Positions 24,512-37,213 are shown, counted from the stretch's first letter. The stretch: 64,000 nucleotides of DNA from Streptosporangium album (GCF_014203795.1 NZ_JACHJU010000001.1:1178001-1242000); one strand, 5' to 3'. Notes: generated by a model not told the origin, from the sequence alone. Program-made: numbers and translations.

Positions 24512-25755
24512 TCGTCGTCCTCTTCTTCCTCGTCGTCGTCCCATGCCTCGACCGGGTTTCCGTCACCGTCGACGATCAGCGGCTCACCGCCGAAGTAGTC
24601 GCCGAAGGCGTTGAAGGTGTCCGGCCCGGCCCCCCGCTGGATGAGGTTCTCCAGCTCGGCGAGGTTCTCGGGGTCGGTCTCGGTGAGGGCGAGCTCGTAG
24701 AGCAGGAAGTCGTAGCGGTACCAGGCCGCGACGATGAACAGCTGCCGCCGCACCTCCGGGTGGGGGTGGCCCGCGTACTCGCGCAGCCGCAGCGTCCGGC
24801 GCAGGTCTCCGTTGTGCAGTGCGGCGAAGATCCGCAGGGCCTGGGCGAGCTCCTCGGGGTCGCCTGACGGGTCGAGGGCCTTCTCCAGATCCGCTTCGGT
24901 GCTGTAGTCGTAGCAGGTCAACGCGCCGATGACGTCCAGCGGAAGGTCGTCGGGGAATGACGCGCCGAACAGCTCGGCCGCCCTGGCGATGATCGGCCGA
25001 TGGCTTTCGGGGGCGGGCCGGTAGCGCACCGCGACACAGACCGCCATCCGGGTGTGGATCTCGTAGGAGAGATAGGACCGGGAGTGCAGCGTCCGCCAGG
25101 TCATCGACGGGACGCGGCCGAGGCGCTGCTGCATGGTGCCCTTCGAGGCGGCGATCATCTCGATGGGCCGCACGGAGCCCAGGTCGTCGCGGAACGGGTC
25201 GTCCAGGAGATTGCTCCCCCATGCCTGGGGTTCCACGAAACCCACAAAGGTGTGGTAGCGGTCCAGGTCATGGCCGTTGATCTCGACGGGTTCGCCCGAG
25301 TAGACGTTGGGCACCATGACGTCGTCGCGCCAGCCCAGGAACCCCCGGCTCCGACCGGTCATGTCCAGGCGGGTCAGCGCGGGGCGCGGGTGGACCCCGT
25401 CCAGGACCTCCCGTACGGCGTCGCCGGTCGGCTCGATCGGAACCCAGAGCCAGGCCGGGTAGAAGTCGCCGAGCGCGCACCACAGCCGGTCGGGCTCGGC
25501 GGGATCCAGATACCACCGGGTCGTGCACTCGTAGCCCACGCCCCGCCGGACGACCTGCGGGCCGGTGCCGACGAGGAGCTTGCCCTCCCGGATCCTCGCG
25601 TCCTCCGCGTCGAGTGCCCCGTTGGACATCGTGCCGGAGCGGGACTCGCCGGAGTCGGTGTCCGGAGATCCGGCGGGCGGGTGCCAGGTGATGCCCAGCT
25701 CGGCTCCGACCGCGTCCGTGGTGAGCGGGTCCCACCACGGCGGGGATGTTCTCAT
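24508..25755 (-). CDS. Hypothetical protein with acidic tail
   Basis: This 415-residue protein of unknown function starts at ATG 25755 with GGAAGG upstream; the reading is open further but without a start signal. It is rich in Trp and Tyr (WYLDPAEPDRLWCALGDFYP, AWLWVPIEP), contains helical segments with LRLREYAGHPHPEVRRQLFI that resemble HEAT-type repeats, and ends in a run of Asp/Glu. It is translationally coupled to the next gene. It is likely a cytosolic two-protein unit. I cannot name a family. Confidence 0.78.
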   Translation of the reverse strand: MRTSPPWWDPLTTDAVGAELGITWHPPAGSPDTDSGESRSGTMSNGALDAEDARIREGKLLVGTGPQVVRRGVGYECTTRWYLDPAEPDRLWCALGDFYPAWLWVPIEPTGDAVREVLDGVHPRPALTRLDMTGRSRGFLGWRDDVMVPNVYSGEPVEINGHDLDRYHTFVGFVEPQAWGSNLLDDPFRDDLGSVRPIEMIAASKGTMQQRLGRVPSMTWRTLHSRSYLSYEIHTRMAVCVAVRYRPAPESHRPIIARAAELFGASFPDDLPLDVIGALTCYDYSTEADLEKALDPSGDPEELAQALRIFAALHNGDLRRTLRLREYAGHPHPEVRRQLFIVAAWYRYDFLLYELALTETDPENLAELENLIQRGAGPDTFNAFGDYFGGEPLIVDGDGNPVEAWDDDEEEEDDE

Positions 25756-25999
25756 GCAGGCGCCTTCCGTTGACGAGAACGGCCCTGTGGCCGGTTTCTC
25801 GCATGGGACGGACTCGAGATGATCTTCCCGAGACAGGTAAGAGAGTGTCCTATCGCCCAATAACGGCTGTCCACCGGAACCAAAGAACATCTTGGGATAA
25901 GTTCACCGGGAAAACAGATCACTTCTCATCGCACACGCCTCACGACGCGGACCGAACACGTCCTCCGTGACCTGGGCCCGAAGACCGGGAGACCACCCG

Positions 26000-27067
26000 A
26001 TGCACCCCCGACCGCCCGCTGTACGGCTCTCCGCGAGCAACCCGATCACCGAACTCCTGTCCTGCCCGCCCGAGCTGCTCGACACCACCCTTGACCAGCT
26101 CCGGACGCTGGTCGTGGTGCGCGAGACCGGCTCGGCCCTGCGTGCCGCCCGGACCCTCGGCAGGGAGCAGTCCAGCATCCAGAAACAGCTCGACACCCTC
26201 AACCACAACTTCCAGGCCCTCTGTGGCGAGATGCTCGTGACCAAGCAGGGCCGGGGCAGGGACTTCCTGTTCACCGCGACCGGGGAGACGGTGGTGGAGA
26301 GCGCCCGCCGTACGCTCGGTCAGTGGCTGGAGGAGATCAACGCGTGCCGCCGCCACATCGGCAGCACCCTCACGGCCGGCACCACCGAGTTCACCCTGTG
26401 GCTTCTCTCCCGGGCGTGGGAGAGGCTCTCCGACGAGTTCGTCCGCCGCGAGATAGACTTCCGGATCGTTCACATCAGGACCAGGGACTTCTGGACCCAG
26501 CTGGAGACCGGCCAGGTGGACCTGCTCTGCGGCAGCCTCGTCACCCAGGTCGGCGACAAGACGCACCACAAGAGGTACGACGTCATCGAGTGGCGTCGCG
26601 GCACCCCCGTGCTCCTGACGAACCTGCCGGTCACCGAGCTGCCCTCGGCCTCCGTCGGTGCGAGCGAGCTGGACAGGCTACCGCTGATCGTCCCCGGCAG
26701 CGGACTGATCGCGGACTTCCTCGCCCGGTGGTACGGTCCCGGCTTCCGCAACCGGCTGCGCATCGTGGCCGACATCGACGACGTCCAGTACGGCATCGCG
26801 CTGATGCGTTCCCGGATGGCGTCCGGCTGCATGATCGTGACCCGGACCCTCGGCCGCCGCGCGGTGGAGCGGGCCGCGGCCGAGGGGAGCGAGCTACGCG
26901 TCGTCGAGCTGACACACGACCTGGAACCCAAGCTGGAGACGGTCTCCGCGATCTTCGCCCGGAAGGGCGAGCGCGAGCGGTACGGCTCCGACCACCCGCT
27001 CAACCTGCTCTGGGAGGCGCTCCGCCACGAGGTCGCCGAGACCGGACACCTGCCGGCATCCGCCTGA
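26000..27067 (+). CDS. LysR-family transcriptional regulator
   Basis: This 355-residue protein starts at ATG 26000 after GGGAGA. The N-terminal HTH lies at about residues 28-85 (LDQLRTLVVVRETGSALRAA, EQSSIQKQLDTLNHNF), atypical in having Gln-Ser-Ser in the recognition helix. A co-inducer domain follows with FRIVHIRTRDFWTQLETGQV and DLLCGSLVTQVGDKT. The regulated gene is not obvious: upstream lies the divergent hypothetical pair, and downstream a convergent OhrR-like gene. LysR proteins often control a divergent neighbour, so the pair at 23876-25755 is the best guess. Confidence 0.85.
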   Translation: MHPRPPAVRLSASNPITELLSCPPELLDTTLDQLRTLVVVRETGSALRAARTLGREQSSIQKQLDTLNHNFQALCGEMLVTKQGRGRDFLFTATGETVVESARRTLGQWLEEINACRRHIGSTLTAGTTEFTLWLLSRAWERLSDEFVRREIDFRIVHIRTRDFWTQLETGQVDLLCGSLVTQVGDKTHHKRYDVIEWRRGTPVLLTNLPVTELPSASVGASELDRLPLIVPGSGLIADFLARWYGPGFRNRLRIVADIDDVQYGIALMRSRMASGCMIVTRTLGRRAVERAAAEGSELRVVELTHDLEPKLETVSAIFARKGERERYGSDHPLNLLWEALRHEVAETGHLPASA

Positions 27068-27101
27068 CCTCTTCCCCGCACGGGGCCGATGTCCGCTCGG
27101 C

Positions 27102-27308
27102 TCAGCCGGTCGCGGCCTCCTGCCGGAACCAGTCGAGCACCTTCGGCATGGAGCGCCTGACCGACCCGTTGTGGTCCACGTCGCCGACCTCGGTGAGGCT
27201 CGCGTCGACGCCTCCCGCACGCAGGTCCTTCAGGCAGTCCGTGGAGTTGGCGATGCCGGGGTAGCGAGTCGCTCCCCCGAAGTCGATCAACGAAACGACA
27301 TGGCTCAC
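27102..27308 (-). pseudogene. Alpha/beta-hydrolase C-terminal remnant, coupled to marR
   Basis: The GTG at 27308 overlaps the stop of the MarR gene (GTGA) and opens 68 codons. The end of the product, TEVGDVDHNGSVRRSMPKVL then DWF, looks like the last strand and helix around the catalytic His of a lipase/esterase. The nucleophile elbow and core are missing. It is either a tiny coupled protein or, more likely, a deletion product that fused the start and end of an esterase gene. Confidence 0.5.
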
Positions 27309-27808
27309 GTGGCCGGCGCCTGTCCGCGTACGGCCCGGTGAGAGGTGTTGGCGGTGGTGGCAGCGGCGATCACCTGGGTCAGCATCTGGTGGAGATGCCG
27401 GAGTTCGCCCAGTTCCATCCCCAGGCGCTCGACGATCGCCGCGGGGATCTTCTCTGCTTCGCCGCGCAGGTGCCGGCCGGCCGGAGTGAGGGTGACCGCG
27501 AGGGAGCGCTCGTCTTCGCTGGCACGCAGGCGATGGACGAGCCCACCGGCCTCAAGGCGTTTGAGCAGGGGTGACAGCGTGGCAGGCTCCAGCTGGAGCA
27601 TCCGGCTGAGGTCCTTGACCGACAACGGCGCGTGTTGCCACAGCGCCAGCATCACCAGGTATTGGGGATGGGTCAGCCCCATCGGCTCCAGCAGGGGGCG
27701 GTAGACCGCGATCACGCCGCGTGAGGCGACCGCCAGGGCGAAGCACACCTGATTTTCCAGGGACAGCGGGTCGGGAATGTCGCCGAAGTCACTCAAGGGC
27801 ACCTCCAT
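27305..27808 (-). CDS. OhrR-like MarR-family regulator
   Basis: This 167-residue winged-helix protein has LENQVCFALAVASRGVIAVY near the N-terminus, with the Cys in the place used by OhrR proteins to sense organic hydroperoxides. It continues with LLEPMGLTHPQYLVMLALWQ, the DNA-binding segment VKDLSRMLQLEPATLSPLLK and the wing RASEDERSLAVTLTPAG. In other genomes OhrR represses ohr or an efflux gene next to it; here the coupled downstream gene is only a remnant. The ATG at 27808 is used; a TTG at 27796 has a better GGAGG site and may be the true start. Confidence 0.85.
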   Translation of the reverse strand: MEVPLSDFGDIPDPLSLENQVCFALAVASRGVIAVYRPLLEPMGLTHPQYLVMLALWQHAPLSVKDLSRMLQLEPATLSPLLKRLEAGGLVHRLRASEDERSLAVTLTPAGRHLRGEAEKIPAAIVERLGMELGELRHLHQMLTQVIAAATTANTSHRAVRGQAPAT

Positions 27809-27829
27809 AGAAGCCGAATCTCATGCTAT

Positions 27830-27858
27830 AACAGTTAGTGTACGAACAGTTAGTGTAC
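27830..27858. promoter_or_regulatory. Tandem 15-bp-period operator repeat upstream of the OhrR-like gene
   Basis: AACAGTTAGTGTAC occurs at 27830-27843 and 27845-27858. Each copy contains a near palindrome, and the second extends to TTAGTGTACTAA, which is perfect around GT. It lies 22 bp before the marR start and is much more AT-rich than its surroundings. It is the likely autoregulatory operator. Confidence 0.65.
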
Positions 27859-27982
27859 TAATCCTCAGGCGGCCAACCGTACGGCTCACTCGTCGTCGAA
27901 CGCGGATCCGCCTCGTGACACCGCCACCCGCACCGAGCAGATGGGCAGCCGGATGAACACTCACGCCACCCCAGGGGCTGCC

Positions 27983-28174
27983 ATGTCTCCTCGGAAGAGG
28001 AAAACCCTGGAAGAGCGGATCGCCGACCGTCAGGCGCAAAGACCTCCGTTGCGAGAAGGGAAGCAGTTCGAGCACGGGCCCGCCAAGTTCGTGTTCATCT
28101 TCCTCATCGTGCTCGTCGTGGTGCTTCACCTCGTCGGTCTCGTCGTCCTCATGGTGTTGGACCTTAATCAGTAG
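27983..28174 (+). CDS. Small single-pass membrane protein
   Basis: This 63-residue protein starts at ATG 27983 with AGGGG upstream; in-frame ATGs at 27941 and 27953 are alternatives. The charged N-terminal half (SPRKRKTLEERIADRQAQRP) is followed by one long hydrophobic segment, FVFIFLIVLVVVLHLVGLVV, near the C-terminus. It would be a tail-anchored or single-span membrane protein with the basic part in the cytosol. No family was recognised. Confidence 0.55.
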   Translation: MSPRKRKTLEERIADRQAQRPPLREGKQFEHGPAKFVFIFLIVLVVVLHLVGLVVLMVLDLNQ

Positions 28175-28322
28175 CGCCGTGGCAGGCCCTGTCTGCCGGT
28201 CAGGCCGGCAAGCGCCCCGTAGCGCCCTTCGAGTGCGGCAGGCCTGTCCCGCGCCGTCCCCGCCGAAGCGTCTCACCGGGATCAGGTTGACACCGCATCC
28301 GTGGATCGCCACCCACCGCCGA

Positions 28323-31787
<3,465 letters not shown>

Positions 31788-31844
31788 CAATATGGAATTC
31801 TGAGGATCAAGTGATCAGTTGTCCGTCGTACCGAGGAAATTCAC

Positions 31845-34442
31845 ATGGAATTTCGCATCATGGGCGCACTTGAGGTGCGTGACGGCGCGGAGAACCGGAC
31901 CCCGACCGCACCGAAGCACAGAGATCTGCTGGCGATGTTCGTGCTGAACGCCCGACGGCCGCTGACGGTCGGGCGGCTGCGCAAGCTGCTGTGGCCCCGC
32001 GAGGACGGGGAGCGCTCCGACTCGCTCGTGCGGGGGTACATCGGCCAGCTCCGGCAGTTGATCGGCAAAGATGTGATCACCACTGTGTCGGGGACCTACA
32101 CGCTGGCAATCGAGGAGGAGCAGCTCGACGTCGACCGCTTCAGGCGGCTCGTGGCACGGGGATCGCGTGAGGATCTTCAGGAGGCACTCGCCCTGTGGCG
32201 GGGCCCGGCGCTGGAGGACGTCGACCCCGACGCCGGGCGCTGGGTGGAGACCGGGCGACTGCGCGAGGAACTGCAGGAGCTGCACCTGCTTGCCCTGGAA
32301 CGCCGCGTCGGCTACGAACTCGACGCGGGCCTCCACCGTGAGGTCCTCGCGGAGTTGCGGCGGCTGGTCGCGCAGCATCCGCTCTGGCAGCGCTTCCACG
32401 GCCAGTACATGCTCGCGCTCTATCGCAGTGGCCGCCGCGTGGACGCGCTGAACGCCTACTCCGCGCTGCGCGACGAACTCGACGAAGGGCACGCCGTCGA
32501 GCCCGACGCGGAGCTTCAGCTCCTCTACCACCGGATGCTCCACGACGACGTCTCGCTGCACGTCTCCGCCGGCCCGCCCGTGCTCCTGCCGCGCGATGTG
32601 GCCGACTTCACCGGCAGGCAGGATCTGCTCGACCAGGTGATCGGTGACCAGGTCGTCGTCCACGGCGCGGCGGGCGTGGGCAAGTCGGCGCTGGCCGTGC
32701 ACGCCGCGTGGCAGCAGCGGGAGCGCTTCCCTGACGGGATCCTCTACGCCGACCTGCGCGAGACGACCGCTCCCGCCGCGGTGCTCGAGGACTTCCTGCG
32801 CTGGCTGGGCTGTCCCGCCCAAGCCGTTCCCGCCACCCTCGATCGGCGCGAGCGCCTGCTCCGCACGTACGCGGCCAACCGGCGGCTGCTCGTGCTGCTC
32901 GACAACGCCGCCGACGAGGGCCAGGTCCGGCCGCTGCTGACGGCGTGCCCGACGGTCGTCACAAGCCGGTCCACACTCGGCGGGCTCACCGGCGCGACCC
33001 GCGTGCCCGTCGGCGTGCTCGATGATGACGACGCCTCCGACCTCGTCTCCAGGCTGATCGGGCCGGGGCGGGCGGCACAGGCCGCGACGGCACGGCTCGT
33101 GCGCCTGTGCGGCGGCCTGCCCATCGCGCTGCGGATCGCCGGATCCCGTCTCGCCGCCCGCCCCGCCTGGACGGTCGACTACCTGGTGGGTCTGCTTGCG
33201 GACGAGCATGGGCGGCTCGACCGGCTGCACGCGGGCGACCAGGCCGTCCGCGGTGTGTTGCGTCTCGGCTACGACGGCCTGCCCGAGCCGGCCAGGCGCA
33301 CGCTGCGCCGGCTCGGCACGCTGTCCGCGCCCGACTTCGCCGACTGGGTGGCCGCGGTCTTCGGCGGCCACGCGGAGGCACTGGTGGAGGCGGGCCTGCT
33401 GGAGACACACGTGATCGATGTCGCCGGCCAGGTCCGCTACCGGCTGCACGACCTCACCCGGCTCTTCGCGCGAGAACAGCTGGATGCCGACGCCGCCCAC
33501 GAGGCGCTGTCGGACCTTCTGGCGGTCGCGATGACGAGGGTCCAGGCCTCGCGGTTCACCCTGGTCTCCGGCGGACCGGCCTCCCCGCCCGCCGCGACGA
33601 CGGACATCAGGCAGTCGGTGGAGTGGCTGCACGCCGAGCGGGTGTTCCTGGTGAACCTCGTCGACGACCTGCACGGCGCCGGACTGTGGGAGGAGAGTTG
33701 GCGGTTGGCGCACCTGCTCACCCCGTTCCTCGAACGACAGCGATTCCTGCAGGACTGGCGGCGGACCTGCGAAACCGGTCTCGAAGCCGCCCGCCGTACG
33801 GGCAGCGCCCGCGGCGTCGCCCTGCTCCTGCGCGACCAGGGCGACCTGCACCGTGCCGAACGGCAGTGGGACCTGGCGCACGATCGGCTCAGGCTGGCAC
33901 TGAGCGCGTTCCTGCGCGAGGGCACCGCGCGGGACGTGGCCCACACCCGGCGCAGGATCGGCCAGGTCCATCTGGAGCAGGGCAGACTGAACGAGGCGGA
34001 AATCAACCTCGTCAAGTGCCTCGCCGCGTTCGAGAACACCAAGGACATCGCGGAGACGCTCTGCGTGCTGGGCTCGGTGGCACACCGGGCGGGCCGCTTC
34101 ACGGAGGCGGCCGAACGCCTTTGCGATGCGGCCGCGCGCCTGGCCGATCTGGGCGAGCGCCACCGGCACGCGGACGTGCTGCTGGAGCTGACCGCGGTAC
34201 GGCTGGCGCAAGGCCTGGTCCCCGACGCCAGGCAGGTGGCGCAGCAGGCGAGAGGCATCGCCGTACGCCTCGGCGATCGACTGCTCGACGCTCGCGGGCT
34301 GCTGATGCTCGCACGCGTCAACCTCGCCGAGGGTGCCACGGAACGGGCGCGTGACCTGGCCGGGGAAGCACTGAAGATCTTCGACGAAGCCGGCGACGAC
34401 CAGGGCAGAGGCGAGGCGCTGGAGGTGCTCCGCGGGACCTGA
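31845..34442 (+). CDS. AfsR/SARP-type regulator with NB-ARC and TPR domains
   Basis: This 865-residue activator has an N-terminal OmpR-like DNA-binding domain (RIMGALEVRDG, LVRGYIGQLRQLIG) and a bacterial transcriptional activation domain to about residue 245 (YRSGRRVDALNAYSALRDEL). The NB-ARC ATPase has its P-loop at about 273-281 (GAAGVGKSA), Walker B LLVLLDNAAD and PLTACP/TSRS motifs. C-terminal TPR-like repeats run from about 600 (GVALLLRDQGDLHRAERQWD). AfsR relatives control secondary metabolism and respond to kinase phosphorylation. No biosynthetic cluster is in the window. Two exported-protein genes follow on the same strand and are the nearest candidate targets. Confidence 0.93.
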   Translation: MEFRIMGALEVRDGAENRTPTAPKHRDLLAMFVLNARRPLTVGRLRKLLWPREDGERSDSLVRGYIGQLRQLIGKDVITTVSGTYTLAIEEEQLDVDRFRRLVARGSREDLQEALALWRGPALEDVDPDAGRWVETGRLREELQELHLLALERRVGYELDAGLHREVLAELRRLVAQHPLWQRFHGQYMLALYRSGRRVDALNAYSALRDELDEGHAVEPDAELQLLYHRMLHDDVSLHVSAGPPVLLPRDVADFTGRQDLLDQVIGDQVVVHGAAGVGKSALAVHAAWQQRERFPDGILYADLRETTAPAAVLEDFLRWLGCPAQAVPATLDRRERLLRTYAANRRLLVLLDNAADEGQVRPLLTACPTVVTSRSTLGGLTGATRVPVGVLDDDDASDLVSRLIGPGRAAQAATARLVRLCGGLPIALRIAGSRLAARPAWTVDYLVGLLADEHGRLDRLHAGDQAVRGVLRLGYDGLPEPARRTLRRLGTLSAPDFADWVAAVFGGHAEALVEAGLLETHVIDVAGQVRYRLHDLTRLFAREQLDADAAHEALSDLLAVAMTRVQASRFTLVSGGPASPPAATTDIRQSVEWLHAERVFLVNLVDDLHGAGLWEESWRLAHLLTPFLERQRFLQDWRRTCETGLEAARRTGSARGVALLLRDQGDLHRAERQWDLAHDRLRLALSAFLREGTARDVAHTRRRIGQVHLEQGRLNEAEINLVKCLAAFENTKDIAETLCVLGSVAHRAGRFTEAAERLCDAAARLADLGERHRHADVLLELTAVRLAQGLVPDARQVAQQARGIAVRLGDRLLDARGLLMLARVNLAEGATERARDLAGEALKIFDEAGDDQGRGEALEVLRGT

Positions 34443-34513
34443 CAGATCCTCAACGTTTCCTCAACGCGCCCCGTCCTACCTTCTTCTCACACAGCACGAG
34501 AGAGGAAGACGAC

Positions 34514-35008
34514 ATGAAGCCGATCTCAAAGATCAGCGCCGCTGTCGTGGCCGGCGCGCTGTCGCTGGGCACGATGGCCGCCACCGCGGAGGCCTCGTCG
34601 GCCACCCCGGCCAAGGCCACCGGCACGGCCGTGGTCAGCGCCGCCTCGGCCGGCTACCTGAGCGGTAGCTGCCGGGCGAGCCGGGGTAACTACGGCAACC
34701 TCAAGGCGTACTACTACACCTCCGGCAGCAAGGACTACTTCAACCAGTTCAACTGGTACCTCGCCGGGCCCGGGCTCAGGAACAAGAACAACGTCTACCT
34801 GAGGGTCCGGGAGCACCTGAACGGCCGGGCCGACCGGACGCTCTGGTCCTGGGCGTCGGGGGACAACGTCCGGCGGGGTACCGGTGGATACTCGGCACGA
34901 CCCGGCGTCGGGGTTCCGCGGCGGGCGAAGGTCCACGTCGACTTCAGCTTCATCTTCGACCGCAGCGGCAGCGATCCGCGCTGCACCGGCCGTACCAACA
35001 GCGTCTGA
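34514..35008 (+). CDS. Small secreted protein of unknown function
   Basis: This 164-residue exported protein starts at ATG 34514 with GAGAGGAAG upstream. The signal peptide is KPISKISAAVVAGALSLG with cleavage near ATAEA. The mature part is rich in Tyr, Asn, Gly and Arg (NLKAYYYTSGSKDYFNQFNW, SWASGDNVRRGTGGYSARPG) with two Cys that may form a disulfide. It resembles a single beta-sandwich extracellular domain. It sits 71 bp behind the AfsR-type gene, and transcription with it or activation by it is possible. Confidence 0.8.
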   Translation: MKPISKISAAVVAGALSLGTMAATAEASSATPAKATGTAVVSAASAGYLSGSCRASRGNYGNLKAYYYTSGSKDYFNQFNWYLAGPGLRNKNNVYLRVREHLNGRADRTLWSWASGDNVRRGTGGYSARPGVGVPRRAKVHVDFSFIFDRSGSDPRCTGRTNSV

Positions 35009-35079
35009 TCTCTGCTCCGTGACAGATGGTGGCGCGCCGCGCACCGGCGCGCCACCCGGACATCCGAACGAAGGTGATC

Positions 35080-36168
35080 ATGAAACCCGCAGCGGTCTCC
35101 GCACTGTCGACCGCGGTCGTCACGGTCGCCGCGCTGGCGGTCGGCGCCTGTTCGCCGCCCGCGCCCGCCGGTTCCGCAGCGGCCCGCGCCGCCGAGCCCG
35201 GCGCCGTGCTGATCGCCGCGTCCCCCGAAGGCGCCGTGCTGCTCGACCCGCGCACGGAGTCCTTCCTGGGCATCGCCAGAAACGGACAGCGGATCTGGCA
35301 GGACCGGACGGCCTACCAGCGTGGGTCGGATGCCATCTGCCTGGCACGCTGTCCGGACGCGGTCTTCTCCGGCACATGGGACGCGGCCGGTCCCGACCCG
35401 TCCCCCCGGCAGCCCACGCCTACCGGCACCCGCCCCTTCTCCACCACGGACTCCCCGATCCGCCGGGTGCTGACGGCGCGCTCCCCGTCCGACGCCGTTA
35501 TCGCCGAGGGCCCCGCGGACGGCGTCGGGCGGCTCCGCCTGGTGCGTCCCGACGGACCATCCATCCAGGTGCCCGTGCCCGCGGCGGCCGATGTCGTCTG
35601 GAGTGAGAACCCGGCCCGCACGGCGGCTCTCGCGGTGGCGCGCGGCCCCGAGGACAAGAGCGAAGCGCTGTGGTTCCAGCGCGACCGAGGCGGATGGCGG
35701 CCCCTGTCCGGCCATCTACCGGCGGGCCCGGCATGGGGCGCCTGTACGGCGGGGCACGGCGAGCTCGCCGTACTCGTGGGAGCCGAACCCATGCTGATCC
35801 TGCGGCGCGCGCGCACGGTGCCGATCAAGACCGATCTGGAGATGACCGGTGAATGCGCGGCCGGCCAAGCCGGCGCCGTCGTGCTGGCACGCTGGAAAGA
35901 CGATCGGGGCAGGCCCCATACGGCCATCCGCGGAGTGGGCGCTTCGGGCGCGCAGACCTGGGCTCGGGATATCCCAGCCGAGGTACAGGTCAGGGCCGAG
36001 CCCTCCGGTGAGCGATTCGTCCTCGTGTACGACGGCACCGCCGAACTGGTCGACCAGCGAGGGCGGACAACCGAGACGCACACCGGCGTGCTGTCCGCCG
36101 CCTACACCGAGGTGGCGGAACTCGTCCTGCTACGAGACGACTACAGCGTCCAATGGCTGACATCGTGA
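35080..36168 (+). CDS. Putative lipoprotein, unknown function
   Basis: This 362-residue protein starts at ATG 35080 with GAAGG upstream; an earlier in-frame ATG at 35026 would hide the signal. The lipobox is LAVGAC, with the Cys near residue 24. The mature part is a beta-rich repeat protein (VLIAASPEGAVLLDPRTESF, RLRLVRPDGPSIQVPVP, AAYTEVAELVLLRDDYSVQW) that resembles a propeller-type surface domain without a clear WD signature. It is likely anchored on the outer face of the membrane. It is in line with the AfsR-type gene and the small secreted protein. Confidence 0.78.
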   Translation: MKPAAVSALSTAVVTVAALAVGACSPPAPAGSAAARAAEPGAVLIAASPEGAVLLDPRTESFLGIARNGQRIWQDRTAYQRGSDAICLARCPDAVFSGTWDAAGPDPSPRQPTPTGTRPFSTTDSPIRRVLTARSPSDAVIAEGPADGVGRLRLVRPDGPSIQVPVPAAADVVWSENPARTAALAVARGPEDKSEALWFQRDRGGWRPLSGHLPAGPAWGACTAGHGELAVLVGAEPMLILRRARTVPIKTDLEMTGECAAGQAGAVVLARWKDDRGRPHTAIRGVGASGAQTWARDIPAEVQVRAEPSGERFVLVYDGTAELVDQRGRTTETHTGVLSAAYTEVAELVLLRDDYSVQWLTS

Positions 36169-36254
36169 TGCCGGACCCTCCGCCGGGCATGGGCGGTGCC
36201 GCGGCCTCCGGACCTGACCGTCACCCCGGCGGAGGAGAAGGCCGGACGGCGGCG

Positions 36255-36941
36255 ATGACGAATGCGGTCGCCGATCGCCTCGTCGGAGTGACGGCTGCCG
36301 AGGCCGCCGGTGATGTAGAGCTTGGTGGCGACCATGTCGTCCCAGAGCCGGTCGAGCGCCTCGAACAGCGAGCGGTCGCCGGTCTCCAGGTAGATGTCGG
36401 CCGCGCCCGCCGCGAGGTAGGTCATCCGTACGGCGTGTCCGGTGACCGAGGGCAGCTCGCGGAAGGGCAGGTGGTCCTGGAAGTACTCGGGGGGGGAAGA
36501 TCGTGTGTTTCAGTTTCCCCAGGCCCCGCCGGTCCACGAACAGGCCCGCCTGGACGAGGTAGGCGCGGTTGCCGGTCTCCCTGAACAGCTCGACCAGGGC
36601 CATCTCGACCTCGGGGTGACCGCAGACGCCCTCCTCCCCGCCGGGCCCGAACCGCTCCACCACCAGGTCGGCGAACTTCACCGCCGCCGAGAGCAGCCGC
36701 CCGTCGCCCATCCGCCGCCTGGCGGCGACCGCGGCCTGGATGAGGTGGCCCAGGTTGTAGAGCTCGTGACCCCAGGCGAGGTCTTCCCACGGCTTCTTCG
36801 CGCACGCCGGGTCCTGGAAGAAGGAGTTCAGGTAGCCGTCCTCGGCCTGCACCCGCTCAAGCAGTTCCACGACCTCGTCGAAGAACTCCCGCGCCTCGTC
36901 CGGCGCGGTGCCGGCGCCGATCTCGTACGCCACCCCTTCGA
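36255..36941 (-). pseudogene. GH127 (beta-L-arabinofuranosidase-like) remnant
   Basis: Minus-strand reading gives core GH127/DUF1680 sequence: EFFDEVVELLERVQAEDGYL, WEDLAWGHELYNLGHLIQAA, GHPEVEMALVELFRETGNRA, KHTIFPP, then in the next frame MTYLAAGAADIYLETGDRSL and KLYITGGLGSRHSDEAIGDR. The frame breaks at a run of eight C residues (G in plus, 36489-36496); seven would restore EYFQDHLPFREL. The N-terminus is cut by the inverted-repeat element at 36942 and the C-terminal part, with the catalytic Cys/Glu region, is missing. Confidence 0.85.
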
Positions 36942-37085
36942 CAGGGCCCCGGCAAAGTGGAAGTTTGTCCGATTCGGTGGACCGTAGTCGAGCCCGCGTC
37001 ACCAGATGACCTGCGATGACACTCTGGTTGACCAGTCGCTCGAAACGGACATCGCGGTACGTTCGTCGACTTTGCCGGGGCCCTG
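36942..37085. mobile_element. 144-bp MITE-like element with 17-bp perfect terminal repeats
   Basis: CAGGGCCCCGGCAAAGT at 36942-36958 is repeated exactly inverted at 37069-37085. Subterminal sequences TGTCCGATTCG and CGAAACGGACA are also inverted with one mismatch. The interior holds no transposase and no complete gene. It separates the GH127 remnant from the SDR remnant. No clear target duplication was found. Confidence 0.7.
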
Positions 37086-37099
37086 GCCAGACCGAGGGG

Positions 37100-37213
37100 A
37101 TGGAGAAGCTGCGTCCTGAGGACATCGCCGAAGCGGTCTCCTACATCGTCACCCGGGACCGTCGCGTGTCCGTCAACGAGATCCTCATCCGGGCCGGCGA
37201 GCAGACCTGGTGA
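37100..37213 (+). pseudogene. Short-chain dehydrogenase, C-terminal remnant
   Basis: The last 37 codons read EKLRPEDIAEAVSYIVTRDR then VSVNEILIRAGEQTW and a stop. This is the typical ending of a classical SDR (helix before the last strand, then NEILIRPTxQ). The Rossmann motif and YxxxK site are absent. It abuts the MITE-like element, which probably came in with the deletion. Confidence 0.75.

Noticed and set aside
31815..34211. Long minus-strand open frame opposite the AfsR-type gene
   Set aside because: Composition is typical of antisense to high-GC coding sequence, and the plus strand has clear BTAD, NB-ARC and TPR motifs.
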